Assembly (NCBI GenBank): GCA_032718565.1
Contig: JAVGVS010000452.1
Location: 242,876-306,875, forward strand
From: Distichodus sexfasciatus
Lineage: Eukaryota; Chordata; Actinopteri; Characiformes; Distichodontidae
DNA: 64,000 nt
Reading direction: 5' to 3'
Positions 1 to 14,600 of this stretch are shown in pieces. Numbering within the stretch: position 1 is the stretch's first letter; each line of letters starts with the position of its first letter. The notes beneath the pieces were generated by a model. The model ran no database searches. It was not told where the DNA came from and worked only from the letters and a program-made list of their open reading frames with translations. The translations under genes and the position numbers were made by a program.

Positions 1-46
1 TATATAATGTGATTATAACAGTTTTTATCTTAATATTCTGTTTTGC

Positions 47-83
47 ACACACACACAGACACACATACACACACACACACATA
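47..83. repeat. (CA)n microsatellite, imperfect
   Basis: Short CA dinucleotide tract interrupted by GA and TA steps. It has no coding relevance. Confidence 0.85.
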
Positions 84-3000
84 CTTAGATAATTACTATA
101 GTTTTAGTTTAAACTAAAATTAACAAAGTCTTCATAAAACTACAAAAATCTCTGTTTATACTCTTTTAGGGAAAGCTCAGGTCTTCCCTCTACCTAAACC
201 CGCATATAGCTCACCTGCAATGAAATCACGCAGGTGAAGATTATATTGCATGATGCTGTTTCACAGTTGTTCAGCTCTGTCTGAAAAGCCAACAGCAAAA
301 AGGGGAACAAGTCTGGACCCAGTAAATTGCCTTCAGTTGTTTGTGTCAAAGGGCCTGCGCAAGTGGGATGAAGTCGCCAATAAATTGCATAATGGGGACT
401 CAAAAGGCAAGGAGACTAGTGGGGAGTCCGTGTGTGTGTATTTATGTCGGTAGGGGCCAAGAAGCAGGTGTCAGTTACACCAACTCTATCAACCAAACAA
501 CAATGAAATATCATCAAGTCTGAGATCCACAAAGTCCTGTCAGTTATTCCCAATAAACAACCTCTTAACTAGACAAATAACCAGGCTGTTCACATTTTTT
601 TTCCCCACACTTATTCAGTTTATAAAACATTTTAATGTGAAGATATGTTCACATATAGTATATATATTCACACATATTCATTTATGTGAATACATACATA
701 AATTGTACAGCCTTTTCCTATAACAGCTTGTTAACACAGGATGTTAGCAACATCCTAAATCACTTCACCAAGATTAACACCTTTTTAACATGAGAGTAGT
801 TTTCTGTTTCAGCATTCTGAACATGTCACTTAAATTAAAAAATGACACTTGAATTGAAAAAAAAAACCACCCAACAACTTCAACATACATAAAGTTTACT
901 TTTTAAAAACCTGAAAGATTAAAATATATATATTTTCTATTAAAGAAACTGTGTATAATTCTCATACTCATTGCATTTTTCAAATTTGTTTAAAAATGTG
1001 TGTTAAAAATGACAAATATTTACATACAGCAGGTTATTGTAGCAGGCCATAAAGTATCTACTCTCTAAACAGTTAGGTGGTTGGATGTTTGCTCTTTTAA
1101 ACTGTGCATTTTAGTACTGTTGCAATGTTCACAAGAATAAAAATGACTAAATTTTTGGTGTTATTTATAATATATATTCTAATACCATTCCTCCAGCAAG
1201 TCCTGCTATTAAATTTTTTTTAGGTCAAAGAAATGTTTATGTCATAGGACATAAACATCTTGATATACTGTCAATCTGAGTGTATGCACAGAAGTCTTGT
1301 GCCTCATTACTACTGGTTAACATTCTGTAAGCCATAACATGAATATGGGTTTCTGGGACCAGAGAACAAGTGCAGACAAGCTGTTTATTTCTCAGTCTTA
1401 AATGGGAGCGAGGGAGAGACAAGTGGGGGGAGGCTCAGTTATAGCAGCCTATAAATAAGGTCCATTTTGCTGATTCTGATGAGATGCAAGTAAAGCCTAT
1501 TATTTGCTGCTAGGTATCACCCACAAAAATGAGTTACATTTAAGGCTTTAGCCTTTTATCACACTTTAGTCTAAAATTTGGTAATTGCATATTATAACCA
1601 AGCATCTTCACAGCATTTTTAAACAACAGAGATGCAGGATAAAATATTGTGCTTAATTTTACTATAATCACTAATTTACATTATACCAGTGTTCACAATT
1701 TTGCTTCCCCTTATCCCTAAAACTATTCAACAGATTTTAAGCTGCTCCCAAGCAGAAAAATCAATAAATGGATGCAATTCTCTCCACCCCCTTTTATCAT
1801 CAACCTCTTCCCCCACCCCCAAACTCATCAGCCTCATCCCTACCCCAGCGTCAGGTTTGTGAGCAAGTGTCTTTTCTGGGAGCTGCTGTTTTTCTAGTAG
1901 GCTAGAAAGGATGTGAGGAGTGTGAGCAGTCAGTCACTCAGAGTGTTATTACACTCCTGGGTTACACACAGCCAGTTTGGCCTGACGCAGAGGCCAACGG
2001 AGATGGATCGCTCACCAGAGCGGCAATTAATAATGTTTTTACAAGAGCAATGGAGGTGCACAGAGGCAGTGGACGGATCAGGCGCTGTATTGAAATGTGC
2101 AGGTGAATTGATTGGCCCATCGGATTTCCCGTAGAAATCATTTGGATTAATTGAAAGCACAGCGAGCAGAGAGGGGAGGAGGGAAAGGGGGAGGCCAGTG
2201 ATTTATAGGCTCTGTTTAGAGAAGAGGAGAAAATGGCTGCCTTACAACTCAAGATGTATGGATGTGGGCCTTTACTGAACGTCACTCAGCAATACATATT
2301 GTCCTCAAAGTTAATATTGGCAGAGAGACATTTAGGGCTATGGAGGGAGATACTGAGCAAATGTAGAAGAGCCAAATGGCTTATGGAGAGAAAGACCTAA
2401 GATATAAGCAGTTTTGAAATTAATATTTTGCTACCTTTGGTAAATGCTCAAATGAAAAATTGAATGGAAGGGTTATATATTGGCCTTGGAAATTGGCATT
2501 ATTTTCAAGAAAAAAGAGAGTATTACTAATATTTTTCTATCAGAACAATAAATAGTTAAATCATTTACATTATTTGTCTTTTATACTAAAGAAGACTATG
2601 AATATATAATACAATGCAAACAAATGTTATAACAAAGGTTTAGAAATAACAAGCTGTGGAAGATCTTTGAACACTTACTGAAACAGATACTGTGAAATTT
2701 ATACTAGTGACTCATTTAATTGTACATTAATTCAAGATATGTTGCAGATGTCAATCTAGGGTAAACATACAGTAGTTGCCCTCAGAATCTCTCTCTGATT
2801 TTACCCACAAATGGTATTCTTCTCACCCCATATCAAAACTTTAAAAAATTTGTCTTAAAAACAAAACATGACAAAGAGTGACTCAACACTGCCTCCTTAA
2901 GTGTCTGTGTAGTTATAAACCGGATCAGATGATGGGCAGCTAAAGTTTCATTATTGTTCACAGGTGCTGCTGAGGAAGTGCTTCACTCCTTCATCTGCCT

Positions 3001-5592
3001 TGAGCTCAAATATCAGAGCAAAATTACAATAACCGAATGAAGGACAACAGCCATGCAAAGCCCTTGCTACAATTATATTTTAATTGCACTAAACAACAGA
3101 TAACTAGAAACCACATGAGAACAGCATTCCTGTTTCATTTCTGGGGAAAGATTGTAGATGGAAGTGTATTTTAGCTCTCTTTCACCAAGAATAATGCAAG
3201 ATCATGTCTATACTGTGAGCCGCCCCCCAACAAAGAAACATACCTGTGCCTTTAATCGTGGCAAATGTTGACCGATAATTACATTGCTCACCACACCTTA
3301 AACAACACCTTGTGAAATCATCACAACCAACAATATATTCATATTAATGACACATGTTAACTTTAAGGGTGAAAATAAAATGTCAATCTATGACTAAACT
3401 CAACAACAATGGCGCCGTGTCATCAATGACGCTTTGCCTCAGACAATTTCTCCACAATTTTGGGGTTTCTTGGGTCTTGTAGCTGCAAGTTTAAGATATG
3501 GTGCCAGACTATAATAAGGTACTATATATGAATTGTTTTTTGCATGTTAAATTTTGAATGCAACAGTGAAAGAATTTTGAAAATTGGTCAGCAATGGCTG
3601 AAGTTACATGCCAAGATAGAGAGGTCCCTCGCTGTTCATTATTGGAGTTTAGTGAAATGGTGCATCTGCCGTCTCACAATGGAAAATAAGCAGTGGGCCT
3701 ATTGCTTAGCAACTGCAGTGTATGCTAACAGGCCCTTAGAGAATGACTGAGATGGTATTTAAATCTAATGATATGCACATCTGATACGGTGGAGTCTCAA
3801 ATGTTTGTAATCAGAGAGCAGATGTAACAAAAGACATTCTTGCTGTCTAGTCTCAAGTTTGATTGTCTTTTACCCTCTTGAGAATCCTGAATCATCCATG
3901 ACAGTGACAAGGTCTAGTGTAACACCAAAATGACTCCTTAAAATGCAACAACACAGTCAGCGTTACCTGGAGTAAGAATATGAGGTAGCTAATTGAAGAC
4001 TTGCTCTTGAAGTCATGCTTCTACTGGAGCCCTTTGAAGACTAAGGTATGTTTTTTTTAAAAGTAGTAACTCTTTCTTGTATGAAAGAAAGTATGTACAT
4101 TATTTTCACATCAAAACCCAGGAAAGATATATTTTTGTTCCTAATGAGCACATTCAACATATAGTCCTAGTTTTCATTCTGAATATGAAAATTCACAAAA
4201 ATCATTTTGAACACAAGCAAATGTTTGCAGAATTACTGAGCCGCTGAGAAAGTTTATTTGTGAAAAGAAGGCTGCATGTAAATTGAGTTGATTGTGGCAT
4301 TTGCTATTAAGATAGTTAAAGGTGATGTGTACTTTAGATGTTGCTTTTAGGAACTGCAGTATTTATATTTTGTTTCCTCACCTCTCACCTCTGCATCAGT
4401 TACAATAGTTTTAAAATGCATTTTTAGCTTAACAGGGAACCTTACATAGCCTGTGCATATATATGCTGAAAATACTATGCGAATGAAACAGATTTGCATG
4501 AATCCTATATTAAAGTTTTATAGAAATTAGGTCATGGAGATCTAGGTTTCATTTTTAGTCTGTATGTTCTTTGTCTTCTGGCTTACAAGTACTGCCCCTT
4601 AAAATAATATTTGCAAGTATATGACTGAGACATACAGGGGACACACATTTGACTGTAAAAGTAGCTGAAATTTAAACCATCTCAAATGTTTTTGTCCTGT
4701 GTAAAATAAAGTTTTTATACTCTATATTTTCTTTGTAGGGATATTACTGACAGTGCTTCATTTCCCATACTGAAATATCTTTTTCCTTTGATTTAGTTAA
4801 ACTTCTGCTGATTTTTTAAGTTAAGCTTTGTGAGGTGTGTGGGTTAAAGGATAAACCACAGTGGCACCAGTCTGGTCATAAAATGTGGATGATATCTTCC
4901 ATGACGGCTTTCTGTTTGATATCACAGATAAGATCTTGTGATGATCCTACTCTGTGGTTGAATATTGCACAGAACATTGTTAGTTATCTATGACGGAGAG
5001 TAAGAGATACATTTTGTGATATTGTGAATTCTGGCTGTGTTTTCAAGGTGAGGTTGTAATTTAGCCTTCTTTTATGGGATCTAATAAATGCATATGTCTT
5101 TGTTCATCATTTAAAAAATGAAATTAATAATGTCAATTTGAACATAGCCATATCACTGTACAACACAATGTAAACCCACCAGACTGTATTCTTTTTCCAT
5201 TAGTGTGTACCAGGCCAAGTCATGTAAGCTGTGCTCCTCTTGTAGTGTGATGAAGTATTAATGTATTAGTATACAGTGTGAATTTTCCACTGTAATTTAA
5301 ATACTTAAGGTATTTAAAGGTATCTGAATCCACATTTTAAAAATATGTGAAGTTAATATATGTGATATGTTAAATGAACATAAAAATTTGAAAATATACA
5401 AATATCAGAGACAGTAGACCAAGCACCACAATAATTCTAAACTCTCAATAGATATAAAACATGACAAATTAGAAGCCTTCTGTAGATCAACACAGACATC
5501 AGTGAATACATAGTAATGATGAAGTCTAATTTAATTCAAGACATACCCAAATGTGAAAAAAAAAACATTATAATTTATTCCTCAGTCAAACC
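84..5592. other. Noncoding flank, no gene seen
   Basis: AT-rich sequence. Only short open frames occur on either strand (about 110 codons or fewer), without recognisable domains, consistent splice sites or family resemblance. A GC-richer block near 1.9-2.2 kb is listed separately. No tRNA, rRNA or transposon protein was recognised. Confidence 0.6.
1862..2165. promoter_or_regulatory. Candidate conserved noncoding element
   Basis: A GC-balanced block stands out from its AT-rich surroundings. It carries several homeodomain-type cores (GCAATTAATAAT, GATTAATTGAAA) and a TTGATTGG Pbx/CCAAT-like site. Both strands stay open for 70-100 codons, but the translations resemble nothing known, which fits composition rather than coding. 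Its place beyond the ttll6/Hox border suggests an enhancer. This is inference from composition and motifs only. Confidence 0.25.
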
Positions 5593-5670
5593 ATGTACAT
5601 AAGCGACTTTTTTTACTTCCTTTTTTCCACTATCAAACACATACACAGCACTCCCACTTTATTTAGCAGA

Positions 5671-8600
5671 ATGAATGCTGAGAAAGGCCAAGGCAAGTCA
5701 CCCTCATTGAAACTGTCTGATCATCATCCCAAAGGAGAGGAAGAGGAAGCTGATGGACAGAAAACCTCCTCTCTGACCTCAACAGTGAAGACTAAGAGTA
5801 CAAAAGTGAAAAAGAAAAAGGGGTAAAAGGAACTGTCAATTTGTTGAGGTTTACACTTTCCAGTTATTCTTGGATGCTTAAAGCTATCAATACATAACCT
5901 CTGGTTACGAAAGAAAGAGTGAGAAATTTGTTTATGGCTGATGTTCCGCAACACCACAACACTTTGCAACTACAATTTCTGCAACTGCAGCACAACCGGT
6001 GCTAGTCTCAATTGGTGCAAGTTGCAAAGCCTATATCTAAAACAAAAATCTAGCCAGTCAGCTCTTATTATCCAGCTTGATTCCTTGGGTGTGAGGGCTG
6101 GAGAATGAGGGAGGTCGAGAGCAGAGGGGTGGCGAGGTCTCAGGCCTGGAGGCAGACACAGGTTATGGGCAGCTGCGTGTGTGTAAAGACAGTGGGCGAC
6201 GATGTGGCAGGCAGGAGCGGTGTTCTCAGATTACAGTACCTGTCTATAAAACCCGTTCCCGCATCGGGCGTTCCTCTCCTTCTCTGGTCGAGCGAGTGAT
6301 GAAAGCTACGTCTGGGGTCACTGTCCCACAACCCTGCCTTGTTTATTAGCCCACTTTTGATGTCTGCACCCAGTTAAGGGCTCACTCACCCAAATAAGAT
6401 GGGGCAGCTATGGGGGTAGCACATGGTGATTCGCTCTGGGAGGCATTGGCAGAAGGAGATATTGAGACCTACGCATAGATCAATTCACTTGATTAAACCA
6501 CGCTTAAGAACGCCAGTTACTGTTGTGAAAGCCTGAGACTGTAGAGAGGACTCATCATGGCCTAACCGTAAACCAAAGGATTAGCTGTACATCTATTACA
6601 AGTTACATGATAGTTAGTGCTTTTTTTTGTAAATCAGTGGCGCCTGTTTTGTAAGCCTTAAGCGCATCTCTTTGCAGTCACTGAATTGCAAGTCCCTGTT
6701 AAAATATCTGACATTCCGCATGACATTCAGGGCCTGCCGAAGGACTCTGAGGAAGCAGAGTTAAAGCCCCCAGTCCCTTATGTAGCTTCAGCAAAGCCTG
6801 TTTATTGCGGATTTCTTTACTGCACTGTGTGGCGCGCACTTTTTTTACTGCGCGGAGAGGAGGCTTAACAGTTGGGGAACGAGTAATAAGCGCCATGTGA
6901 ACGATGCAGGTCTGTCTGAATGAGCTCCCTCTGATGCTGTTTACAAGAGCCGAGCCTTTTTAAGAGTCTCTTCCCCAACTGCGGAAAGTCAGATTGCCCT
7001 CTGCTTAATTATTGTCAGGGTGTATGATTTTTACAGGGACCTGATCACAGTCTGATGCGCTCAACAATTTATGCATTTTCCCCTTCCCTTTTTAAGTGCA
7101 CTGTTTAGATTAAATTGTTTGAATTTCATTTCTGATTAAATTTTAGAATCTTTTTTCACATATAAATTGTTCTTTTAGGCTAACAAAATAATCACAAAGA
7201 AACATACAAACAGATACAAATTTGTCCTTGGAATTATGATTCAGAACCTGCTTTTACTACTTAAAACTGTGCAGTGGCAGGTATTTTTGTTCAAGTGTGT
7301 GATGATGCCAGTAGGTGGCATGAGAGGCAATGTGAAGGGGGCAGACATTGCAGGGAGAGCCAGACCAACCTCCTTCTTCATGTTTGCACCATATCAGTTC
7401 AAATGCGATTCGATGAAAAATAAGGCTGTGGCACATAAAATGTTCTGACCCATTTTGATGCTGCATAATAAGCCACCTTTTATTTGAAGCTGCCACCATA
7501 TACTGCATGTGGCATAATTTACTGATTTAATTGTTCTTATCACTATGTATGCATTTTCTATAGCTGAGTGGTTTGGTATTGCTTTTCAGTCTGTATAGTG
7601 ATTTCAGTCTGATCAAAAATAAAAGCTGTTTTACATCAAGAAGATTAATGCCTCAATTGTTGTAAATCTGTCAGGTGTGAGAAATAGGTCAGACGTTTAA
7701 CGTAAAGTTTTATAGAGTTGAGGGCATGCATCTGTCCATGTCTTGTCTGTCTTTCAGATGACTGTTGATCAACCTCACCAACTGCAAATATGAGAGCGGT
7801 GAGTGGCCTGCAGTATTAGTCATAACAAGATAATGAAATGTCTAATTAATGTTTTAATACTTAATACTTTTATTACTTAAGCAATTATAATGATAACTAT
7901 AAACATATTTTAAACTGTACCTGACCAGGCCTCTTGCTGTAGTACAATTTTATTATTAACCTTCATCTTATTAAAAAACTGGCTATTGTAATAATCACTC
8001 AGATGTTTAAGCACATAATCATTTGATAACACAATTAGAGTTAATTGTAAATGGCAAAGACATGTTGGTATTCCAGACGAGATAAGCAATTTTAATATTT
8101 AGCCTCACTGTGAGAAATATAAAAAGTCTATATGAGTCTTTGGAACTGTAGGTATAACATCTGAAAAGGAACCTCACTAATCATCTAATCTAGATTTTTT
8201 TTTTGTCATAACGTTCTGTAGACCGATTGATTCCAACACTGGACCCCATTCACCAATATCTTGTTAATGTTTTTCTAAACTTTGTTCTTAGGAAAGAAAA
8301 GTATGTTTGACTCCGTGCATGTTTTTAAACTGCAAAATTGTTCACAAGTTTGTTCTTATAATAGTGAATCCCTCTGACCTTGTAAACTGAAGAACAATGA
8401 ATAAATCTCAAAGAGGAAAACACTGGTGAATGCCACAACCTAAGAACATTGTTTTCTTAAGAACGGTCGGTGAATGAGGCCCATTGACCATTTCAGTGTA
8501 TTTAAATAAAATATGCTGCTTCCCGACGTCTTTAATTGTTATCTAGTTATGATATGACATTGACCAATGCTGACTTTAAAAAATCCATTCTTGTGTAAAG

Positions 8601-11600
8601 GGCTTATTCTATTGTCCTCAATGTACCAGCAGAAATGAAAGCATGAGCAAAAAAAAAGAAAGAAGAACCAGCCGTGCTTAGGACCCAGGGCAGGCCCCTT
8701 TGTCTGTGGAGTCCAATAAAAGTGTGGCATGTCTCATTGGCAGGCTGAGGGCGCAGACGGACTGTTCTGTATTCAGGACCAGTGTTGTGTCAAACTTACC
8801 CAGCCTCCTCCACCTCAGCTCCCCCGCTATTTCACAGCATATGCCGATAACATGGAAACCCTTGCAGTTTAACACGCAGGCAACCGCAGTACACAACCGC
8901 ACATGAATGCTTGCTGCATCCTAAATAACAAAGCGCCCGCAGGCATCCACACTGCCAATTAAAGCTGCAATCTGTATTTTTTTTTTTATGTAGAGCCGGG
9001 CCATAAAAGGGAAATTAATAGACACGGAGCTAAAATTGGTTTGAGGTGGAAAAAGAAGTCAACACGAGAGGTGACCTTGACTTCACTATGGGACACATGA
9101 GAAAAGTCATATTTAAGATAATCTGTTAATTAAATGTCATGTTACTCACACAGTAGCCGACAAAGTGAACGTTACAGCGCTGCGACAGATTCATGATATG
9201 GACCAAAGAATACACTAACAAACAATTTAAAACTACATGAGAATTTTTACAATCATCCACGTGCTATATTACATAATGAAGTGTAAATTTAAATAGTTTT
9301 AAAACTGTCAGTCTATTCATGGAACTACTCTCTAGCAATACTTCTGATACTATACATTTCTTTTAGGCTTCACTTTTTCAACACTGTTCTTTAGAACATT
9401 GTGTAGTATAGAATAGTCTATGTTCCAAAATAAATGCCAATAAGTTTGCCTGTGTGTGTCTTCCTAAATAGCCTAATACATTCATCTTTACGTCTTTACA
9501 TACAGGCATCTTTACATTATGCCCTCTGTGTTCCACAGCTTTATAAAAGGCATTGCAAAAGCATGGTTATGCACCTGCCTTATTTTTCATCTTTCTCCCT
9601 GAAATCTATTATGATTCTATTATAGAAGGTCCGATCTGCTTGCAAATACTAGGTTGCAAAGTTATGACTTTTTTCATAATAAAAACACTTATCACTATGA
9701 TGTTTTTGTCATCTCTTTTGGTTTTTAATCAGTTCGGCGCGCAGCACATAGGTACGGCCTGAAAGAAACTCTGGATTGGGATGAGTGGAATCTTTATTGG
9801 ACAGACCAGTCGGTCTCTCTGGAGCGCTATATGAACATGAAAAGCTATCAGGTATATTTTGCACACACACACCCCATCTCACAACTCAATTGCAGACTTG
9901 TAACGCTGAGCCCTAATGAAAATGTACCTAAAATGAAACAAAGCAAATAGACTGAGTGGTAAAACTACATAATGGAGATGAGCGATATGCCCTCAAATCA
10001 ATATCACAACAAATTGAACATTTTACTTAAAATTAATGCACTGTTATTTTGCTTTTTTGTTTAGATTATGCCCTCATAGTTCATAGTTTTTCTAATGAAA
10101 GAATGCATATATTTTTAATTAAAAATAATTGTAGGAATGAGTCACATGACTACGCACACAATTCAAAGGGGACAATAAAATTACCCAGTTGTACTACACC
10201 AGATTCATTCAATAGTAACCATTTTTTACACAAAATATTCCATTAATTTTCTTTTCTGTCTTCCAGACATAAAATGTCACCACTGCTTCTAGATTTAATA
10301 GTCTGTTTCATTGTTGATTTTTTCTAAACAGAAGGTTAATCACTTTCCTGGCATGGCTGAGATCTGTAGGAAAGATATGCTTGCACGTAATATGAATCGA
10401 ATGCTGAAGCACTTTCCTAAAGAATACAACATCTTTCCAAAGACATGGTGCTTACCAGCAGAGTAAGTTTTATGGGTACTGTTTGTACTATTTGCTTTTC
10501 TTACATTGTGTATAAGTCTGCTTAAATCTGAAGTTGAAGCTGAGGTCTTGGAACACTTCAATAAAAAGATGATAAAAATACACAAAATAGGCCAATGACT
10601 TCCTTTAAACAGTCCAACAACACATTGAACTGTAAGTATAAAAAACAAGAAACATCATTACATGATTATTAAGACGTTTATGTGCACAAATGCTGTGTTG
10701 ATACATGCATGGTACGGTAGTATTAAAACATGGATGTCCAAAATACACTCTAATAAATAGCAGTAACATAAAAGAGAACTTCATTATTTAATGCTACCTA
10801 TTAAAAGTCCATTCCACATTCTGTTCCCTTATAAAGTACATTTTACCTTGGCTAGATAAGACACATGTACTATTGTTTTTGCACCTTTTTTGTTTTTTTG
10901 TATTGCATTTGGTGTAAATATAGCAATATGTTCTCTTGTTTCAGTTACAGTGAGTTACAGGCCTACCACAGGGCCAGAAAGCATAAAACATACATCTGCA
11001 AACCAGATATGGGCTGCCAGGGCCGTGGTATCTTCCTCACCAAGTCCTGCAGGCACATTGCTCCTGGACAGCACATGATCTGTCAAGTCTACATTTCCAG
11101 GGTAAGATATTTATTGTGTTCAGTGCCTAGTATTAAACTGCTTAAAGACGTTGTATCCTAATAGTAGAATGACTTGGAGTTTGAAAAAACTGTCAATTTG
11201 ACAGCAGGCTTTCCTTCTATTAAGAACAGCAGAAAATCATGCTTTTCAATATATCCCAGCAGCCTTTTCTTATTGATGGCTTCAAGTTTGACCTGCGCAT
11301 CTATGTGCTGGTGACATCATGCGATCCTCTGCGAGTCTTTCTTTATGAGGAAGGCTTGGCCCGTTTCTGCACCACTCCGTACACCAACCCCAACCACAGC
11401 AACGTGGTAAGAGACTGCATACCCAACCTCATTAAGAAAAGGGGATTCGGGAAATCAGTTTAAAATTAAAGGTTAGCATAACAAAAATGCATTTATGTGG
11501 TACCATTACTGCATATGAAACATAAAACAGATCCAGCATTGTAAATTGAAACTCAAAAAGGGGTTATTCTGGATGAATGTGCTGCTGATTTTGAGAATTA

Positions 11601-14600
11601 TTGTTTTTTTTCCTCCTTAAAAGGACATAAAACATTCCTGTTTTACATGCATATTATTCACAATAGCCTTTAATGATATTTTTACATCTACACATCTGGT
11701 TTAGAATATGTTACTGTAATTCTAATTTGTGAGATGCCTTGCAGACCTAGAGAGTTAAGTAGTGAGGCCTATTATTTCATTCTTAATTGTTTCTACCTAT
11801 ATTTTAGCCATCATTTTAGTCTTTTAGTTTCATGTCCTTATGGAATTTGGTGAACACATACAGTAGGCGACTTAATGTGTCACTTTATACAATATACATG
11901 CTCAAAATATAATATATGAATAATATCATACTGGGAAATTCCAAAGCAGTTTTTAGTGTTTAGAATAGTAGTGGATTTTAGACTAGTGCCTAGGAAAGTA
12001 AAAGGTCAAATTATTCAGGTTAACAGAGAAAGATACTGGTTAATCAACACTATAGAATGTCAATCACCACTTTTTATTTGTTATCTAGGCGCAGTTCAAA
12101 GTGGAAGACGTGAGAATGTCAGATTTCAACACAGTGTTTATATTTGAGCTTTAAAGTTTTTAAATAGATACTCCAGTCAAAGGCCAGAGTCATAAAGCGC
12201 ACTACTAGCAACAATATGGATATGTCATAAGTGCCCTCTCTCTCTTTCCACCTCTCCTTCTCCTCCCCACAGAATAATGTTTGCATGCACTTGACTAATT
12301 ATGCGATCAACAAACACAGTGAGAACTTTGTTCGAGACGACAATGCAGGAAGCAAAAGGTGAACATGTCATTTAACATATAATTTAGTGGTGGACTTGAT
12401 CAGATTGTGGCCTTAACCCTTTCTTTTCTCTTCCACTTCTGTGTCCTCCTTTATATATACTCACCAGCAACTTTATGGAAATGCCTAAAGTGTACATACT
12501 GTATGCTTTCACTAGGGTCATAATTTGGAAAGCTTTTAGAAAGTTTTTTGGTGAAGGATCACAGATTGCAACCCATCATTTAAAATCTTCTATATGTGTA
12601 ATGTAGTTTTCCCATGTGGAATATATCAACTTTCTATATATTAGTATCATGATATGATTGTAATATTAAGCCTTGACACTGGTCATCAGCTTAGGATTTT
12701 TAGTTGTTTGTTTGTTTTATCCAGGGTTGGAACCAGATTTCAGGCTAGGAATTTCATGGCCATGACCAACCCACTGTTTTCAGGAAGGAGAAAAGTTTAG
12801 AAATGAAGCATCATTATCACCCCAGAAATTCCGGTTTGATTAAGTCTTTCTTCTCCACAGGAGGTTGTCCACTCTGAGGTACTTGCTGGAGGAGATGAAC
12901 TGTGACACAGTGAAGCTTTGGGCAGATATTGAGGACATGGTGATTAAAACGCTTATCTCAGCACAGTCTGTGCTTCGCCATAATTATCACACCTGCTTCC
13001 CTGGGTATGCGACAAACCCAGCAGGGGCCTGCTTTGAGCTGCTGGGCTTCGATGTCATGCTGGACCATCGTCTCAAACCTTGGCTACTGGAGGTGCATTT
13101 TATATGTGTCTGTCTTTTTCTGTCAAGTTTTATGCGTAGATTTCAAGAATGTGTTTTGTTTATGTAGGTAAACCAGTCACCCAGCTTTAATACAGACTCC
13201 AGATTGGACCGGGAAGTGAAAGATGATCTACTATATGACACTCTGACTCTTGTCAACTTGGGAGCATGTGACCGGCGACAGGCCAGAGTGAATGAAAGGC
13301 GTCGAATACAAGATAAGCTGCAGCAGGCCTCCAAAGAGGAGAGGTGCTTGCTTTAATTCTAAATGTGGTCAAAACAGCGAATGTGCTCATTGTCAGTGTT
13401 ATCCCAGACCTGTACAAAACTGTGATTAAGCCAGTTGTATATGAGAAAGTACACTGTGAGCAATACATAAGTTGAGAAAAGCAGGCAAGCTTTGAAATAG
13501 TTTGTTATATAAGTTGTTGTGCACATTTTTGTGATACTTTCGTAATAGTGTTAAATGTAAAGCCATGTAGTCCAATTAGTTAGACTGGTTGCACCTTTTC
13601 AGGCAGATACATAAGACTGTTTTTATACTTTTTTCTTAAAATTCAATTAAAATTCAAATTATTCATGTGTTAATGAAGCCTGTTATGGCAATTTAATAAT
13701 TTTAAAAAATCTGATTTCTTAGGAAAAGAGAACTGCATAGACTGCAGGCTTGCCAAGCAGAACAAGCCCTCAGGTATGAAGATGAGCACCTGGGTGGCTT
13801 TCGTAGAATCCTCCCCCGTCAGAATGGCCCTGACTACAGCAAGTACCTCAAACACTCTGGCTCTTTATTTCAGGAGACGGCTGCCTCTCGAGCTCGAGAG
13901 AGGTGCACAAAGTAGGTTTTCAACAACATTATGGAGCCTTTGGGTTTATGTATATTTGCTAAGGTGCATTTATGATTTGTTGTGTGTGGGCGTGTCTGTC
14001 GATGCATGCATGCACACAGACAGCAGCTGCAGGAACTGCGGAAGAAGCGGGGACAAGTAAAAACACATAAACTAGATTTGCAAGAGGAGAGTGCTGAAGA
14101 TAAAATAAAGGGCCAGTGTACCCTTCAAAAGTCAAAACCCTCTGTAAATAATAAGACTCTCTTTGTAAGTCATAGATTACCAGTCACAAATACACACCAG
14201 AGTTACTATAATAATAATAATAATAATAATGATAATAATAATAATAATAATTGTATCACTGGTACATCAGCCGTTCCCTGCAGGCTTTTCTCTGCATCTG
14301 CTCAAAGACCCATCAGACTTGAAGGAGCAGATGACATTCAGTGAAGAAGAGAGGCAGAGACTGCATGGTTTGCAGCAGAGGTCCAGTTTACTGAGGACCT
14401 TGGGTGTAATGGAACAGGTCTATAAGCTCCTGCAGGGCACCACATCATCAAGAAAACTACCAGCTCCAGTTCCTGACAAAAAGAACCAGAAACAACCAGA
14501 AAACCGCTTACTGGCAAAGGTCTGTGGTTATTTTGGCATGGACAGTATATCATATTTCATTCCATATTCCATTCTCAAAGCTATTCCAATATTATATTAT

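Noticed and set aside
1930..2285. Small minus-strand proteins of 76 and 107 codons
   Set aside because: No domain, no splice context; overlapping open frames on both strands fit composition.
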